Shown: one piece after another, positions 52,138 through 61,011 of the stretch | Layout: every line of letters starts with the position of its first letter | How positions within the stretch are numbered: position 1 is the first letter of the stretch | Assembly (NCBI GenBank): GCA_947502635.1 | Contig: CANNAN010000003.1 | Span: 124,001 to 188,000 of the forward strand | Direction: 5' to 3' | DNA length: 64,000 nt | DNA from: an uncultured Flavobacteriaceae bacterium | GTDB lineage: Bacteria > Bacteroidota > Bacteroidia > Flavobacteriales > Flavobacteriaceae | The notes under the pieces: generated by a model | What the model was told of the DNA's origin: nothing | Databases searched by the model: none | What the model saw: only the letters and a program-made list of their open reading frames with translations | Made by a program: the position numbers and the translations under genes

Positions 52138-54078
52138 CTACTTAATAATTTTTTTAATGATTTTAGAATGTTTGTTGTGAATGGTTAGGAAGTAAGTTCC
52201 AGAAGATAAACGACTCACATTAATGGACCGATTTGTTAATGTTCCAGATAAGAATACATGTCCAACTAAATTAGAAATTTGATAATTTAGAATAGCTTCA
52301 GTGCTTATAGATTTAATATTAAGTGCAGTGTCTGTGATTGGATTTGGATACACTTTTATACTTGATAATGCGTCGGGAGTTGCTTGTTCTTTTTCTAAGC
52401 TCTTAATAAGAATATTGTCTATAGCAATATCGCCGTCCCAACTAGCACCTCTTATTGCTCTAAAACGAACTTTTATGGTTTGGTACTCATAGGGAGATAA
52501 GTCAACAGTTTTCTTTAAAAAAGCATCGTTTTGATTTGCTTGCTGACTTCCATGAAGAGCAGGAACAACATCATTAATATAGCCGTCATCAGTTTTAATA
52601 TCTACATGTAATTCACCTATGTTTTTACCAAACATATGATACGAAAAATTCAATTTAGTGTTAGACGTTGTTACATTGATACATGGAGAAATAAATTCGG
52701 CAACATCCCCAGGTTCTGCTCCCGAAGCTTCAGCATAAATATATTTCCCTATAGTGTTATCTGCTGTGTTATCATTTAAAGGCCCTGTTCCTTTTGTAAA
52801 TGTCTTTCCTGTATTCGAATACCAATTATAACCATTTTTAGAAGCGTCAATTGTCGTCCAGCCGTTATCTCCTGCTATTTCAAAGTCCTCAAAACCTTCT
52901 TGTAAAAGATTTATTTCTGTCCCAACTTTTATAAATTTTGAGAATGTTTTTTTAATCGTTTTAGACTTATTGGAAACCGTAAGTGTTACATCGTATACCC
53001 CAGTATTATAAGTATGCGAAGGATTTTGATTTGTATAATCAATAATACCATCAGAATCTATGTCCCATTGCCAATCTGTGATATTGGAGCAATCATTTTT
53101 AAAATTTACGGTTAATGTTTCCTCACAGGTTACACTCGTATCTACACTAAAATCGGCGTTAAATGATGGACAAGCTAAATAGTTTTTAGTCGTTTGATAA
53201 AACGCATACATTCTAGCTAATTGCTGATCTGTGAAATGGTTTCTACATGACTTTCTGGAATAAGACATCATATTGCCTGTATCAGGATTAAATATTTGTC
53301 CATTTGTATCTGTTTCTTCTCCTATAAATTCACAGAAATTATTAATATTACTCTTAGAAAGTATGGGGTCGGCAGGCGTGTCACAAATACCATCACCATC
53401 TGTATCACAGTTGCTACCATCTACTAATTCAGTAGTCATTTTGCTATTATCTGGCCCGTGTGTGTGTATTAAAGAGAAAAAATGACCCAATTCGTGAGCC
53501 AAAGAAGAGTCGTTAGTGGCACAACTGTTTTTCATAACAATAATGTCATTATTTCTCCCAACATTATTACTATAACCGCAAATACTTTCCTCGGAATCGT
53601 TTTCCAAATAATCAGTAAAATAAATATTTATTAAACCAGGCGTGTAGTTGGTAGCTTTTAAATCACTTTCATTCCCTTTTTTAAAATGGCAAAGAGCATC
53701 ATCATCAATATAATTAATACCATCGCATAAGAAAAATTCCATGTAAGCATCTGCATAAATAGCATTAAGGTTTTCAATAGCATGATTAAGATCTGAGGTG
53801 CTAAGACCACCATTACCATTTGAAGACCTAATAATATAGGCTTTAACGGGAATGGAATTGACTAATCTAAGAGCATTATTTTTTCCAGTTTTACTGTAAG
53901 CAAATGCTTGCTCGTATTTCTTAATTTGTGGTTTTATGTTATTGATGTATTCAAGAGATTCTGGAGTGGTAACTGTACCACAATCTGGTAGTAATTCGTT
54001 CTGTCCAGACATATAATAGGATATCGATAAAAATATCGAGAGGAGTAAGAATTTAGGTTTTATATTAAAAATATGCAT
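52138..54078 (-). CDS. M43-family zinc metalloprotease with PKD, MAM-like and T9SS domains
   Basis: I start at the ATG at 54078 (MHIFNIKPKFLLLSIFLSIS, signal peptide); a TTG lies eight codons upstream. The protease domain holds HELGHFFSLIHTHG (HExxHxxxxxH zinc site) and the Met-turn NMMSYS, as in pappalysins. A PKD domain (NCSDITDWQWDIDSDGIIDY), a MAM-like domain (NYPxxDNIL-like GDIAIDNILI) and a T9SS type A sorting domain (VYPNPITDTALNIKSI) follow. It should be secreted and degrade extracellular proteins. Confidence 0.92.
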   Translation of the reverse strand: MHIFNIKPKFLLLSIFLSISYYMSGQNELLPDCGTVTTPESLEYINNIKPQIKKYEQAFAYSKTGKNNALRLVNSIPVKAYIIRSSNGNGGLSTSDLNHAIENLNAIYADAYMEFFLCDGINYIDDDALCHFKKGNESDLKATNYTPGLINIYFTDYLENDSEESICGYSNNVGRNNDIIVMKNSCATNDSSLAHELGHFFSLIHTHGPDNSKMTTELVDGSNCDTDGDGICDTPADPILSKSNINNFCEFIGEETDTNGQIFNPDTGNMMSYSRKSCRNHFTDQQLARMYAFYQTTKNYLACPSFNADFSVDTSVTCEETLTVNFKNDCSNITDWQWDIDSDGIIDYTNQNPSHTYNTGVYDVTLTVSNKSKTIKKTFSKFIKVGTEINLLQEGFEDFEIAGDNGWTTIDASKNGYNWYSNTGKTFTKGTGPLNDNTADNTIGKYIYAEASGAEPGDVAEFISPCINVTTSNTKLNFSYHMFGKNIGELHVDIKTDDGYINDVVPALHGSQQANQNDAFLKKTVDLSPYEYQTIKVRFRAIRGASWDGDIAIDNILIKSLEKEQATPDALSSIKVYPNPITDTALNIKSISTEAILNYQISNLVGHVFLSGTLTNRSINVSRLSSGTYFLTIHNKHSKIIKKIIK

Positions 54079-54186
54079 CGGGACAAAACATTTTTTTTTC
54101 AAATGTATCCCTTAATGAAAAAGAAGAATAATAAAAACGTTTAAGCGTTAATTTTATCGGTTACCTTTCAATTATATGCTTAATTT

Positions 54187-55125
54187 TTAATTGATTACCA
54201 GCTTTTGTGATCTGCTAGAGCCGTCTATAGTATTCAAATTTAATAGATAAATACCTTTATTTAATTTCTCTAAATTGGTGCTTATTTTTGACAACCCTTT
54301 TTGTACTTCTATTTGTTTAACAAGGCGTCCTAATACATTATAAATTTTTATTGAGCTTAATTCAATACCTTGAATATTAGAGATTGTAATAGTTCCTTTA
54401 GTTGGGTTTGGAAATATTTTTACGATATCAATTTTATCTAAAGTTCCAGTGCTTAGGGTTGATGAATTATATGTGAAAGTGAGTGTTCCTATTTTCTTTT
54501 CGTTAAACGGTGTTATATTCGAACGGCTTGTTATCACACCTATAGGATTACTTGCAGAGTTAGTTAATGAATAAGTAGTTCCGTCTTCAGTACCAGCATC
54601 ATAAGGAAATAAATCGATTGTAAATGTTTCTTTCCAACCATTATTGACACTATTATTCCCAGATCTTAAATTTATACTGTTAACAGCTATAAACCAATCA
54701 GGACTGGGAGCTATCATTGAAGCTAGGGTTACTAGCGGATAATTTTCATTAACATCGAAACTTTTGGTAATAGTCCCTTTGGCACTACCAAGCCCGCTAC
54801 CTTCAATAAATTTATCTGCATCACTATTATTATTAACTTCGGTTTTAAAAGTACCAAAGCCTCCCGTTTCTGCAACAGATTCAATACCAGAAGAGGCAGC
54901 GGCTCCCATCATTAAAAAAGTATTGGCAGTTTGATGTGTTGCACCAACTAAGGTAGACCAATGCGCTGAACCAGGTAAATCTATAGTGCTTTGACCTTCG
55001 GTAGGGTTGTCGGTAACCGATTCCCAAATACTTTCAAAGACAACAGTGTAATTAGCTGTACTTTGACCAAACGAGGTCCAAGAAATTAAAAATGTAAAAA
55101 TAAATAGTAAAGTAATTTTTTTCAT
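54187..55125 (-). CDS. Spondin_N domain protein with T9SS sorting domain
   Basis: A signal peptide (ITLLFIFTFLISWTSFGQS) precedes a Spondin_N domain: YTVVFESIWESVTDNP, GSAHWSTLVGATHQTANTFL, LVTLASMIAPSPDWFIAVNS and IDLFPYDAGTEDGTTYSL. The last 75 residues are a T9SS type A sorting domain (IFPNPTKGTITISNIQGIEL, LEKLNKGIYLLNLNTID). Spondin-type domains bind matrix components in animals; the ligand in bacteria is unknown. It neighbours another T9SS protein at 52138. Confidence 0.9.
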   Translation of the reverse strand: MKKITLLFIFTFLISWTSFGQSTANYTVVFESIWESVTDNPTEGQSTIDLPGSAHWSTLVGATHQTANTFLMMGAAASSGIESVAETGGFGTFKTEVNNNSDADKFIEGSGLGSAKGTITKSFDVNENYPLVTLASMIAPSPDWFIAVNSINLRSGNNSVNNGWKETFTIDLFPYDAGTEDGTTYSLTNSASNPIGVITSRSNITPFNEKKIGTLTFTYNSSTLSTGTLDKIDIVKIFPNPTKGTITISNIQGIELSSIKIYNVLGRLVKQIEVQKGLSKISTNLEKLNKGIYLLNLNTIDGSSRSQKLVIN

Positions 55126-55258
55126 GGTACGATTATTTAGAAGTCAAAGATAGTGTCGTTTTATTATATAAAAACTTACATGCTAATTAAAAAATCTTTA
55201 TTTTATAGTTAATAGCTTAATTAAATTAATAGTATTTTTAGCCTTCTATTTTAACTAA

Positions 55259-56122
55259 ATGCAAAACAAAGTAAAGATTATTGAATGTCCGCGAGACGCT
55301 ATGCAAGGTATTAAGACCTTTATTCCTACAGAAAAGAAGGTGCAATACATTCAATCTTTATTGCGTGTTGGTTTTGATACTATTGATTTTGGTAGTTTTG
55401 TGTCACCTAAGGCCATTCCTCAAATGATTGATACAGCTGAGGTCTTATCAAAGCTGGATTTATCTAAAACTACAAGTAAATTACTAGCTATTATCGCAAA
55501 TACAAGAGGAGCAGAAGACGCCAGTAAACATCCAGAAATAGATTATTTAGGCTACCCGTTTTCAATATCAGAAAACTTTCAAATGCGTAATACACATAAA
55601 ACGATAGCCCAATCTGTAGTAACGCTTTCAAATATATTAAACATTGCTAACAAATCGAATAAGGAAGTCGTCGTTTATATTTCTATGGGGTTTGGTAACC
55701 CTTATGGAGATCCTTGGAATGTTGATATAGTAGGAGAGTGGACTGAAAAACTTTCAAAAATGGGCGTAAAAATTTTATCTTTAAGCGATACTATTGGAAG
55801 CTCTAATGCTGAAAGTATAAGTTATCTGTTTTCAAATTTAATCCCTCAATATCCAAGTATAGAATTTGGAGCACACTTACACACCACACCGAGTACATGG
55901 TTTGAAAAAGTAGATGCTGCTTATAAAGCTGGCTGCAAACGTTTTGATGGTGCCATTCAGGGATTTGGTGGATGCCCTATGGCAAAAGATGAATTGACAG
56001 GTAATATGCCAACCGAAAAACTATTATCATACTTTACTTCTAATAAAAATAATAGCTTAAACGCACTTAGTTTTGAAAGTGCTTATAACGAAGCTTCTAA
56101 GGTTTTTAACTTTTATCATTAA
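55259..56122 (+). CDS. mvaB: Hydroxymethylglutaryl-CoA lyase
   Basis: A TIM-barrel enzyme that cleaves HMG-CoA to acetyl-CoA and acetoacetate in leucine degradation. KIIECPRDAMQGIKTFIPTE carries the catalytic Arg. DTIDFGSFVSPKAIPQM, GAHLHTTPSTW (metal-binding His pair) and the mobile-loop Cys in GFGGCPMAKDELTGNM are all present. The length (287 aa) is normal. No other leucine-degradation genes are adjacent. Confidence 0.94.
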   Translation: MQNKVKIIECPRDAMQGIKTFIPTEKKVQYIQSLLRVGFDTIDFGSFVSPKAIPQMIDTAEVLSKLDLSKTTSKLLAIIANTRGAEDASKHPEIDYLGYPFSISENFQMRNTHKTIAQSVVTLSNILNIANKSNKEVVVYISMGFGNPYGDPWNVDIVGEWTEKLSKMGVKILSLSDTIGSSNAESISYLFSNLIPQYPSIEFGAHLHTTPSTWFEKVDAAYKAGCKRFDGAIQGFGGCPMAKDELTGNMPTEKLLSYFTSNKNNSLNALSFESAYNEASKVFNFYH

Positions 56123-56202
56123 TTTTTATTGTTTTTATGATTCTGATTATCAGGTATTTAACAATGTTTGTTAAAGTTTATTTAAATTTAATCTAAATAA
56201 AC

Positions 56203-56233
56203 TTTGTCTAAGTAATTATGAGTTTTATATTTG
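56203..56233 (+). promoter_or_regulatory. Porin promoter with a perfect TTTG-N19-TAnnTTTG layout
   Basis: TTTG (56203-56206), 19 bp, TATATTTG (56226-56233). Transcription should start near 56240, which excludes the ATG at 56218 as start and supports the ATG at 56296. Confidence 0.8.
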
Positions 56234-56295
56234 CATCTTCAAACAACAAACTATTTATAATAAGTCTAAATAAGAATAACAATTTAATATTAAAG

Positions 56296-57477
56296 ATGAA
56301 AAAATTAACCTTACTCTTTACAATTTTAATAGCATCTATAGCTTATGCTCAAACCGCACAGGATTCTATTACATTTAACCCTCAGCAGCAATTAAATGCT
56401 GCACAACGCATCTTATCTGGTAATTATGGTGAAGCCGTTACTGTTGGAGCTTATGGTGAATTAACATATAACCAACCAGAAGCAGATAATGGTGAATTAG
56501 ATGTACAACGTTTAGTTTTACTTTTTGGATATAAGTTTAACGATAAAACACAATTTGTAACTGAAGTAGAATTTGAGCACGTTGAAGAAGTGTTTATAGA
56601 ACAAGCGTTTGTAAATTATGCAGTAGCACCTAACGTAAGTTTACGTGGTGGATTAATGTTGGTGCCAATGGGGATCGTAAATGAGTTTCACGAGCCAACA
56701 ACATTTAATGGTGTAGAGAGACCAGCTGTAGATAATGCTATTGTGCCAACAACATGGCGTGAAATAGGTGTTGGTGTTACAGGTCGATTTAATGAAATAT
56801 CATTAGGATATCAAGCTTATATTTTTAACGGGTTTCAATCAATTAATGATACAAAAGTATTAGGTGGAAGTAGTGGATTAAGAAACGGAAGACAAAAAGG
56901 AATTAAGTCTACAATAAACTCTCCTAATTTTTCTGCTAAATTAGATTATTATGGACTTCCTGGATTACGATTAGGATTGTCTGGTTATTTTGGGCGTACG
57001 CAAGCTGAAGATGATGTAGATATGATTGATGGAGCAGATGTAGGAATTGCTATGATTGGTGTTGATGCACGTTATGCTTACCAACGTTTTACTGCTCGTG
57101 GACAATTTATTCACGCTAGTATTAGCGATACCCAAGCTTACAATGATTTATATTATGATTTAGCAACAGATCCAAGTAAAGGTTTAGGAAGCGCATTACA
57201 AGGTTGGTACTTAGAGGCTGCTTACAATTTGTTACCACAAGATAAGGCACAGCGTCTATTTGCTTTTGCAAGATATGAGCAATATGATACGCATGCAGAT
57301 ACAGAAGGATCTTTGATAGAAAATGATGCTTACAACAGAAATGATCTTACAACAGGTTTAAGTTATCATATCGCTCCAGGTGTTGTTTTAAAAGGAGATT
57401 ATCAGTTTAGAGATAATGCTCTATCTGGTGCAGATGTAGCTAATAGACTTAATTTTGGAATCGGTGTTTGGTTCTAA
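56296..57477 (+). CDS. Outer-membrane porin
   Basis: The start at 56296 (MKKLTLLFTILIASIAYAQ, signal peptide) is set by the promoter position. The mature protein consists of amphipathic beta strands: VQRLVLLFGYKFNDKTQFVT, VAPNVSLRGGLMLVPMGIVN, YFGRTQAEDDVDMI; it ends in LNFGIGVWF with the terminal Phe. It resembles phosphate-selective porin (OprP/OprO-like) proteins of Bacteroidota; the specificity is open. The first ORF after it is an FMN-binding protein. Confidence 0.87.
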   Translation: MKKLTLLFTILIASIAYAQTAQDSITFNPQQQLNAAQRILSGNYGEAVTVGAYGELTYNQPEADNGELDVQRLVLLFGYKFNDKTQFVTEVEFEHVEEVFIEQAFVNYAVAPNVSLRGGLMLVPMGIVNEFHEPTTFNGVERPAVDNAIVPTTWREIGVGVTGRFNEISLGYQAYIFNGFQSINDTKVLGGSSGLRNGRQKGIKSTINSPNFSAKLDYYGLPGLRLGLSGYFGRTQAEDDVDMIDGADVGIAMIGVDARYAYQRFTARGQFIHASISDTQAYNDLYYDLATDPSKGLGSALQGWYLEAAYNLLPQDKAQRLFAFARYEQYDTHADTEGSLIENDAYNRNDLTTGLSYHIAPGVVLKGDYQFRDNALSGADVANRLNFGIGVWF

Positions 57478-57543
57478 ATTAATTTGATTTTTATACTTAA
57501 GTGTGGTAGGTCTTTCTATTAAGTAGAAAATATAAAGAATCCC

Positions 57544-57610
57544 AAATGCCATAATCAATTGCCCGATAGCTAATTAAGAAATAATATTTCTGATTAGCTA
57601 TTTGGCATTT
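57544..57610 (+). terminator. Extended hairpin after the porin gene
   Basis: AAATGCC pairs with GGCATTT at the base, and ATAGCTAATTAAGAAAT with ATTTCTGATTAGCTAT in the upper stem (one mismatch). It is a strong structure 66 bp after the porin stop. Confidence 0.7.
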
Positions 57611-57638
57611 AAGTTGTTAGTAACATTAAAAAAAACAA

Positions 57639-57646
57639 TACTTTTG
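57639..57646 (+). promoter_or_regulatory. -7 box directly before the FMN-binding gene
   Basis: TACTTTTG fits TAnnTTTG and ends only 4 bp before the ATG at 57651. The transcript would begin at or near the start codon. Confidence 0.5.
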
Positions 57647-57650
57647 CAAT

Positions 57651-58178
57651 ATGAATTTTAAATACATTTCATTATTATCGGTTATATTACTTTTAATGTC
57701 TTTTGGTTTGCCAAAAAATATTCAGAAAAAAGTTGATAAAGAAATTATAAATGCCTTTAGTGTTGAAACATTCAAATTCACAAGTGTTACAATTTCTCCT
57801 GATATAACAAAAAACTTACCTTCTAAATTTGAAGAAAACAATCTATTTAAAATTGAAGCTAATGATGGTCTTTTAGGATATGCTTACTTATCTCAAGCGT
57901 CTAGTAAAACAGCACAATTTGACTATCTGGTATTACTTGATAAAGACTTAATCGTTTTAAAATCTAAAGTATTAATATATAGAGAAGAATACGGTGGAGA
58001 AATAGGCAGTAAACGCTGGCTTAAACAATTTATAGGTAAAAAAGGAGGAGACACTTTAAAGCATGGTGATAATATAGTGTCTATTTCTGGAGCAACCATT
58101 TCAGTTCGATCTATGACGAATGCCATGAACAACTTATTAGAATCATTAAAAATACTTCATTCAAAAAACATTTTGTAA
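57651..58178 (+). CDS. FMN-binding domain protein (RnfG/NqrC-like)
   Basis: An N-terminal signal or anchor (ISLLSVILLLMSFGLP) is followed by an FMN_bind domain: KIEANDGLLGYAYLSQASSK, DYLVLLDKDLIVLKSKVLIY and SISGATISVRSMTNAMNNLL, the S/TGAT motif to which FMN is linked covalently through Thr in RnfG and NqrC. It is likely an extracytoplasmic electron carrier. The next gene starts immediately after its stop. Confidence 0.87.
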   Translation: MNFKYISLLSVILLLMSFGLPKNIQKKVDKEIINAFSVETFKFTSVTISPDITKNLPSKFEENNLFKIEANDGLLGYAYLSQASSKTAQFDYLVLLDKDLIVLKSKVLIYREEYGGEIGSKRWLKQFIGKKGGDTLKHGDNIVSISGATISVRSMTNAMNNLLESLKILHSKNIL

Positions 58179-58667
58179 ATGCAGTTAAACGGATTAATAT
58201 TTACACTTCCTAAAGAAATTAAACTGTTAATAGGTGCATTTATAATCGTATTAAGTATTGGTTTTTATACAGGCTTGTTGTTTGTTGGAGAAACTTCTTC
58301 GGCTAATCCAAATGGTATTGAAGAACACTATCTTGGAAATGAAGATGATGAAAATGCTGATGTGATGCGCTTTAAAAAAAGCGATCAGGAAATGCTCACA
58401 TTAGTTCATAATCACATTTTATCTATGTCAATTATTTTCTTTTTAGTTGGCTTGATCGTTTCCATAACTAAGCTTAATAAAAAGCTGAAACTATTTTTAA
58501 TAGTAGAACCGTTTTTATCTGTTATACTAACGTTTGGAGGCTTGTACATGCTTTGGACTGGTATTCTTTGGATGAAATATATTGTCATGCTTTCAGGGGT
58601 TTTAATGACACTCACTTTTACAGCTTCAGTTATAGTTATTTTAAAGCAGTTACTTTCAAAAAAATAA
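58179..58667 (+). CDS. Four-helix membrane protein next to the FMN-binding gene
   Basis: Four hydrophobic segments (about residues 14-34, 70-90, 100-120 and 130-155) surround a charged loop ANPNGIEEHYLGNEDDENAD that probably faces the periplasm. HNHILSMSIIFFLVGLIVSI carries His residues that could bind heme. I do not recognise the family. Direct contact with the FMN-binding gene (0 bp gap) suggests a two-component electron transfer unit. Confidence 0.75.
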   Translation: MQLNGLIFTLPKEIKLLIGAFIIVLSIGFYTGLLFVGETSSANPNGIEEHYLGNEDDENADVMRFKKSDQEMLTLVHNHILSMSIIFFLVGLIVSITKLNKKLKLFLIVEPFLSVILTFGGLYMLWTGILWMKYIVMLSGVLMTLTFTASVIVILKQLLSKK

Positions 58668-58701
58668 ACAGCAACATAATTTCTCGTATTTTTATATACT
58701 T

Positions 58702-59132
58702 ATGCGATGGATTATATTTTTCTTTATACTCACTTTTAGTAATATTTTATCAGCAAGAGAGTGGCTAAGTCTCAGGATTTATAAAAAGAGACCCAACAAG
58801 AATTGCTGCCTCCTTCAGATTGGTTGAAATGTGACAGAACTAGAAATACAATAGTATGGCAAGAAGCTAATGTGTTTAATCTTAAAAACAATTCTCCACA
58901 AGAATATCAAAACATCTCACAACGGCGCGATTTTTACAAATGGCTTTTTAATGAATTAAATAAGAAAGAGCATGAAGTTATTTGGGTTAAAATGGCTTAT
59001 TTTATTTCAAAAAGAATGCGTCTTACAGAAGTATTCCCCTATTCAGTATTTTCAAAAAAGGGTATAAAAACCTATGCAAGACAAGGAAGCAAAACTGTTT
59101 TTAATAATGGTAATCGTTGCGCAAGACTCTAA
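58702..59132 (+). pseudogene. N-terminal part of an interrupted flavobacterial gene
   Basis: MRWIIFFFILTFSNILSARE (signal peptide) and WLSLRIYKK run to a frameshift in a run of A bases near 58785; the next frame continues ETQQELLPPSDWLKCDRTRN, EYQNISQRRDFYKWLFNELN, EVIWVKMAYFISKRMRLTEV and ends in SKTVFNNGNRCARL. The family is known to me only as a flavobacterial secreted protein, sometimes labelled insecticidal toxin complex protein. Its C-terminal part appears to be at 62870-63118. Confidence 0.65.
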
Positions 59133-59190
59133 AAAAACACAGAATTAAACTCAAAAAGCTCGTTTTTAAAAGGCTTTTATCTTTAGATAC

Positions 59191-59249
59191 GTTTGTTTGT
59201 TTGTTTGTTTGTTTGTTTGTTTGTTTGTTTGTTTGTTTGTTTGTTTGTT
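59191..59249. repeat. Tetranucleotide microsatellite (GTTT)n
   Basis: Almost 15 uninterrupted copies of GTTT (59 bp). It lies between the N-terminal gene fragment and the transposase remnant. An ORF of FVCL repeats across it is an artefact of the repeat. Confidence 0.97.
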
Positions 59250-59291
59250 CTCAAATTTATGAGCTTGTTAAAAGTCTTGTTTTAAGTGTCA

Positions 59292-60070
59292 TTAGGGGGG
59301 TATGTTTAAAACAAAATGATACACTGCTTTGGCATCACTTTTCACTGTTTTTGTAATGAATTTCAAGTATTTTTTTAAATTATAAGCCATGGCAGGTAAG
59401 TGCATCACCTTGTTGGCTTGTTCATACCAATGGTATTGATTTTTCTGAACCGCATAAATTGTGTGAGGGTTCCAAAAACAGGTTCTACCGTGCTTTGTCG
59501 TTTGGCTTTCATGTACCCACCCAGTTTGCTGTTTACACGTTTATTATTGCGCTCGTACTCCTCCCTGTAAATCTATGGAACTTGCTGTAATACTCTGAGT
59601 TTCTTTGCTCGTATTATTCTTCTTTGACCTTCTTATTGGAGTTTTTTTGTCCATGGCACTGATGTGACGGATATTATGTAAATGACTTTCCAGATCTTCC
59701 TTTGGCACCTTTAGATCCAGACTGTCCATAGAGGAATTCGCCTTTATGGGGGTTGAATCTATCGCCTGGGCAGCTCCACGTCTATATCATAGCCCAAAAA
59801 ATAGAGGATATCCAAGCGCATACTACTATGCTGTATCAATTGTCTATCTCTAATGATGTTTTCTAAATAACCCACCAAACACAATTTAAAGAAAACCACG
59901 GGATCAATACTCTTTTGTCCGCTTGATCCATAATATGATTTGGTCATTGGATATAAAAAGTCCAAATCTAAAACATCTTTTAAGCGTCGATAAAAGTTAT
60001 GTTCGGGAACACGTTCACTCAACTGGAACTGAGCGAATAATTTCTCTTGATAATCTTTCTTGCCTTGCAT
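59292..60070 (-). pseudogene. Decayed IS transposase (DUF772, IS5/IS1182-type)
   Basis: The start at 60070 gives MQGKKDYQEKLFAQFQLSER and FLYPMTKSYYGSSGQKSIDP continuing to DILYFLGYDIDVELP. Then about 50 residues are missing, and in another frame QAIDSTPIKANSSMDSLDLK and VPKEDLESHL follow, then RNNKRVNSKLGGYMKAKRQS and TVEPVFGTLTQFMRFRKINT, a frameshift, and KVMHLPAMAYNLKKYLKFIT to the end. The deletion and frameshifts make it inactive. I could not find convincing terminal inverted repeats. Confidence 0.85.
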
Positions 60071-60143
60071 AGCTAAAGATAATTATTTTATCAATATATT
60101 AGTCTTGTGTAACAAGCACAAAATATATAATTCATTGCTTCTG

Positions 60144-60215
60144 ATTTTCCTATCGGAAAATACTTGCACTTTTGCTATCTTCGTTTCTTAGTCTGAAAAT
60201 CCTTGCGGATTTTCA
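60144..60215. repeat. Two short perfect hairpins upstream of hcp
   Basis: ATTTTCC-TATC-GGAAAAT (60144-60161) and TGAAAATCC-TTGC-GGATTTTCA (60194-60215) flank a segment TTTTGCTATCTTCG that resembles a weak promoter. They lie in the 222 bp between the transposase remnant and hcp. A further TATGCC/GGCATA pair lies near 60240-60266. Confidence 0.55.
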
Positions 60216-60292
60216 CGCAACAAATCATACATGAACTGTTATGCCCACTCACCCAATCGGCATATTAAAAAGGACAAAAATAGAATAGAAAA

Positions 60293-61006
60293 ATGAGCGT
60301 AAAAGCAAAATTACTAATAGACGATAAAGAAATTAATGTATTACGATTTAGCATTGGTTTTAATCAAGCAGCAGATGAAACAGGAAGACCTTCTCAAAAA
60401 CCAAGATTTTTAGGGTTTCAATTAATTATCGAAACCCGAAAAGATCTAAATCTTGCAGATTGGTCTTTTGCTCCTTATCAAACGAAACAATTAGAATTAC
60501 ATATTTACCCTGTTATTTTAGGTGGTAAAACACGTAAACTATTTTTTTATGACAGTCATCTTGTAAGTTGGGACAATAACTTTTCTTCAATAGGAAATCA
60601 ACCAATGTCTGAAACACTTCACATTACCGCAGCAGGGGTTAAAGATTCTAATTTTGATACTGAATATTCTGCGTATTGGAGAGAAAATTTTCCACAAAAT
60701 GAAGTGGAACCAACAACAAGAGAAAACACCGAAGAAGAAATTATAGATTGTTACTTAACTGATTTAGAAAATAACGAAAATCCAGATTTAGAAGTAGAAA
60801 AAGAAATATATTTAGTAATTAAAACCGAGAATTTAATTGGACAAACTAAAGATATTGACATTGCTAATTTTGGTCAAATATTTTCGTACAATGATGAAAC
60901 ACTAGAAGATAATATACTTAATGGTTTTAATATTTCTAAAGATTTACATAAAGTAAAACTAAAAATAATTAAATCACAAGACCAAACAAACTCATTAGAA
61001 GATTAA
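60293..61006 (+). CDS. Hcp-like type VI secretion tube protein (TssD) with C-terminal extension
   Basis: Residues 1-135 match Bacteroidota T6SSiii Hcp: SVKAKLLIDDKEINVLRFSI, DETGRPSQKPRFLGFQLIIE, GKTRKLFFYDSHLVSWDNNF and GNQPMSETLHITAAGVK. Hcp rings stack into the tube that is fired into target cells and carry effectors. Here about 100 extra residues follow, including a domain (170-227, EKEIYLVIKTENLIGQTKDI) that is also found in the next protein at residues 106-155. No other T6SS gene is in the window, so this is an orphan hcp heading an effector cassette; the amidase gene starts 5 bp after its stop. Confidence 0.85.
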   Translation: MSVKAKLLIDDKEINVLRFSIGFNQAADETGRPSQKPRFLGFQLIIETRKDLNLADWSFAPYQTKQLELHIYPVILGGKTRKLFFYDSHLVSWDNNFSSIGNQPMSETLHITAAGVKDSNFDTEYSAYWRENFPQNEVEPTTRENTEEEIIDCYLTDLENNENPDLEVEKEIYLVIKTENLIGQTKDIDIANFGQIFSYNDETLEDNILNGFNISKDLHKVKLKIIKSQDQTNSLED

Positions 61007-61011
61007 AAGTT

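Noticed and set aside
56218-56295. Longer porin start (MSFIFASS...)
   Set aside because: It lies upstream of or within the predicted promoter, and the ATG at 56296 gives a clear signal peptide.
59117-59356. ORF with FVCLFVCL repeats
   Set aside because: It is produced by translating the GTTT microsatellite and has no start context or family resemblance.
60225-60270. Possible integron attC-like site (GTTATGC near AACTG)
   Set aside because: The complementary RYYYAAC half is not found at the right place, and no integrase is seen in the window.
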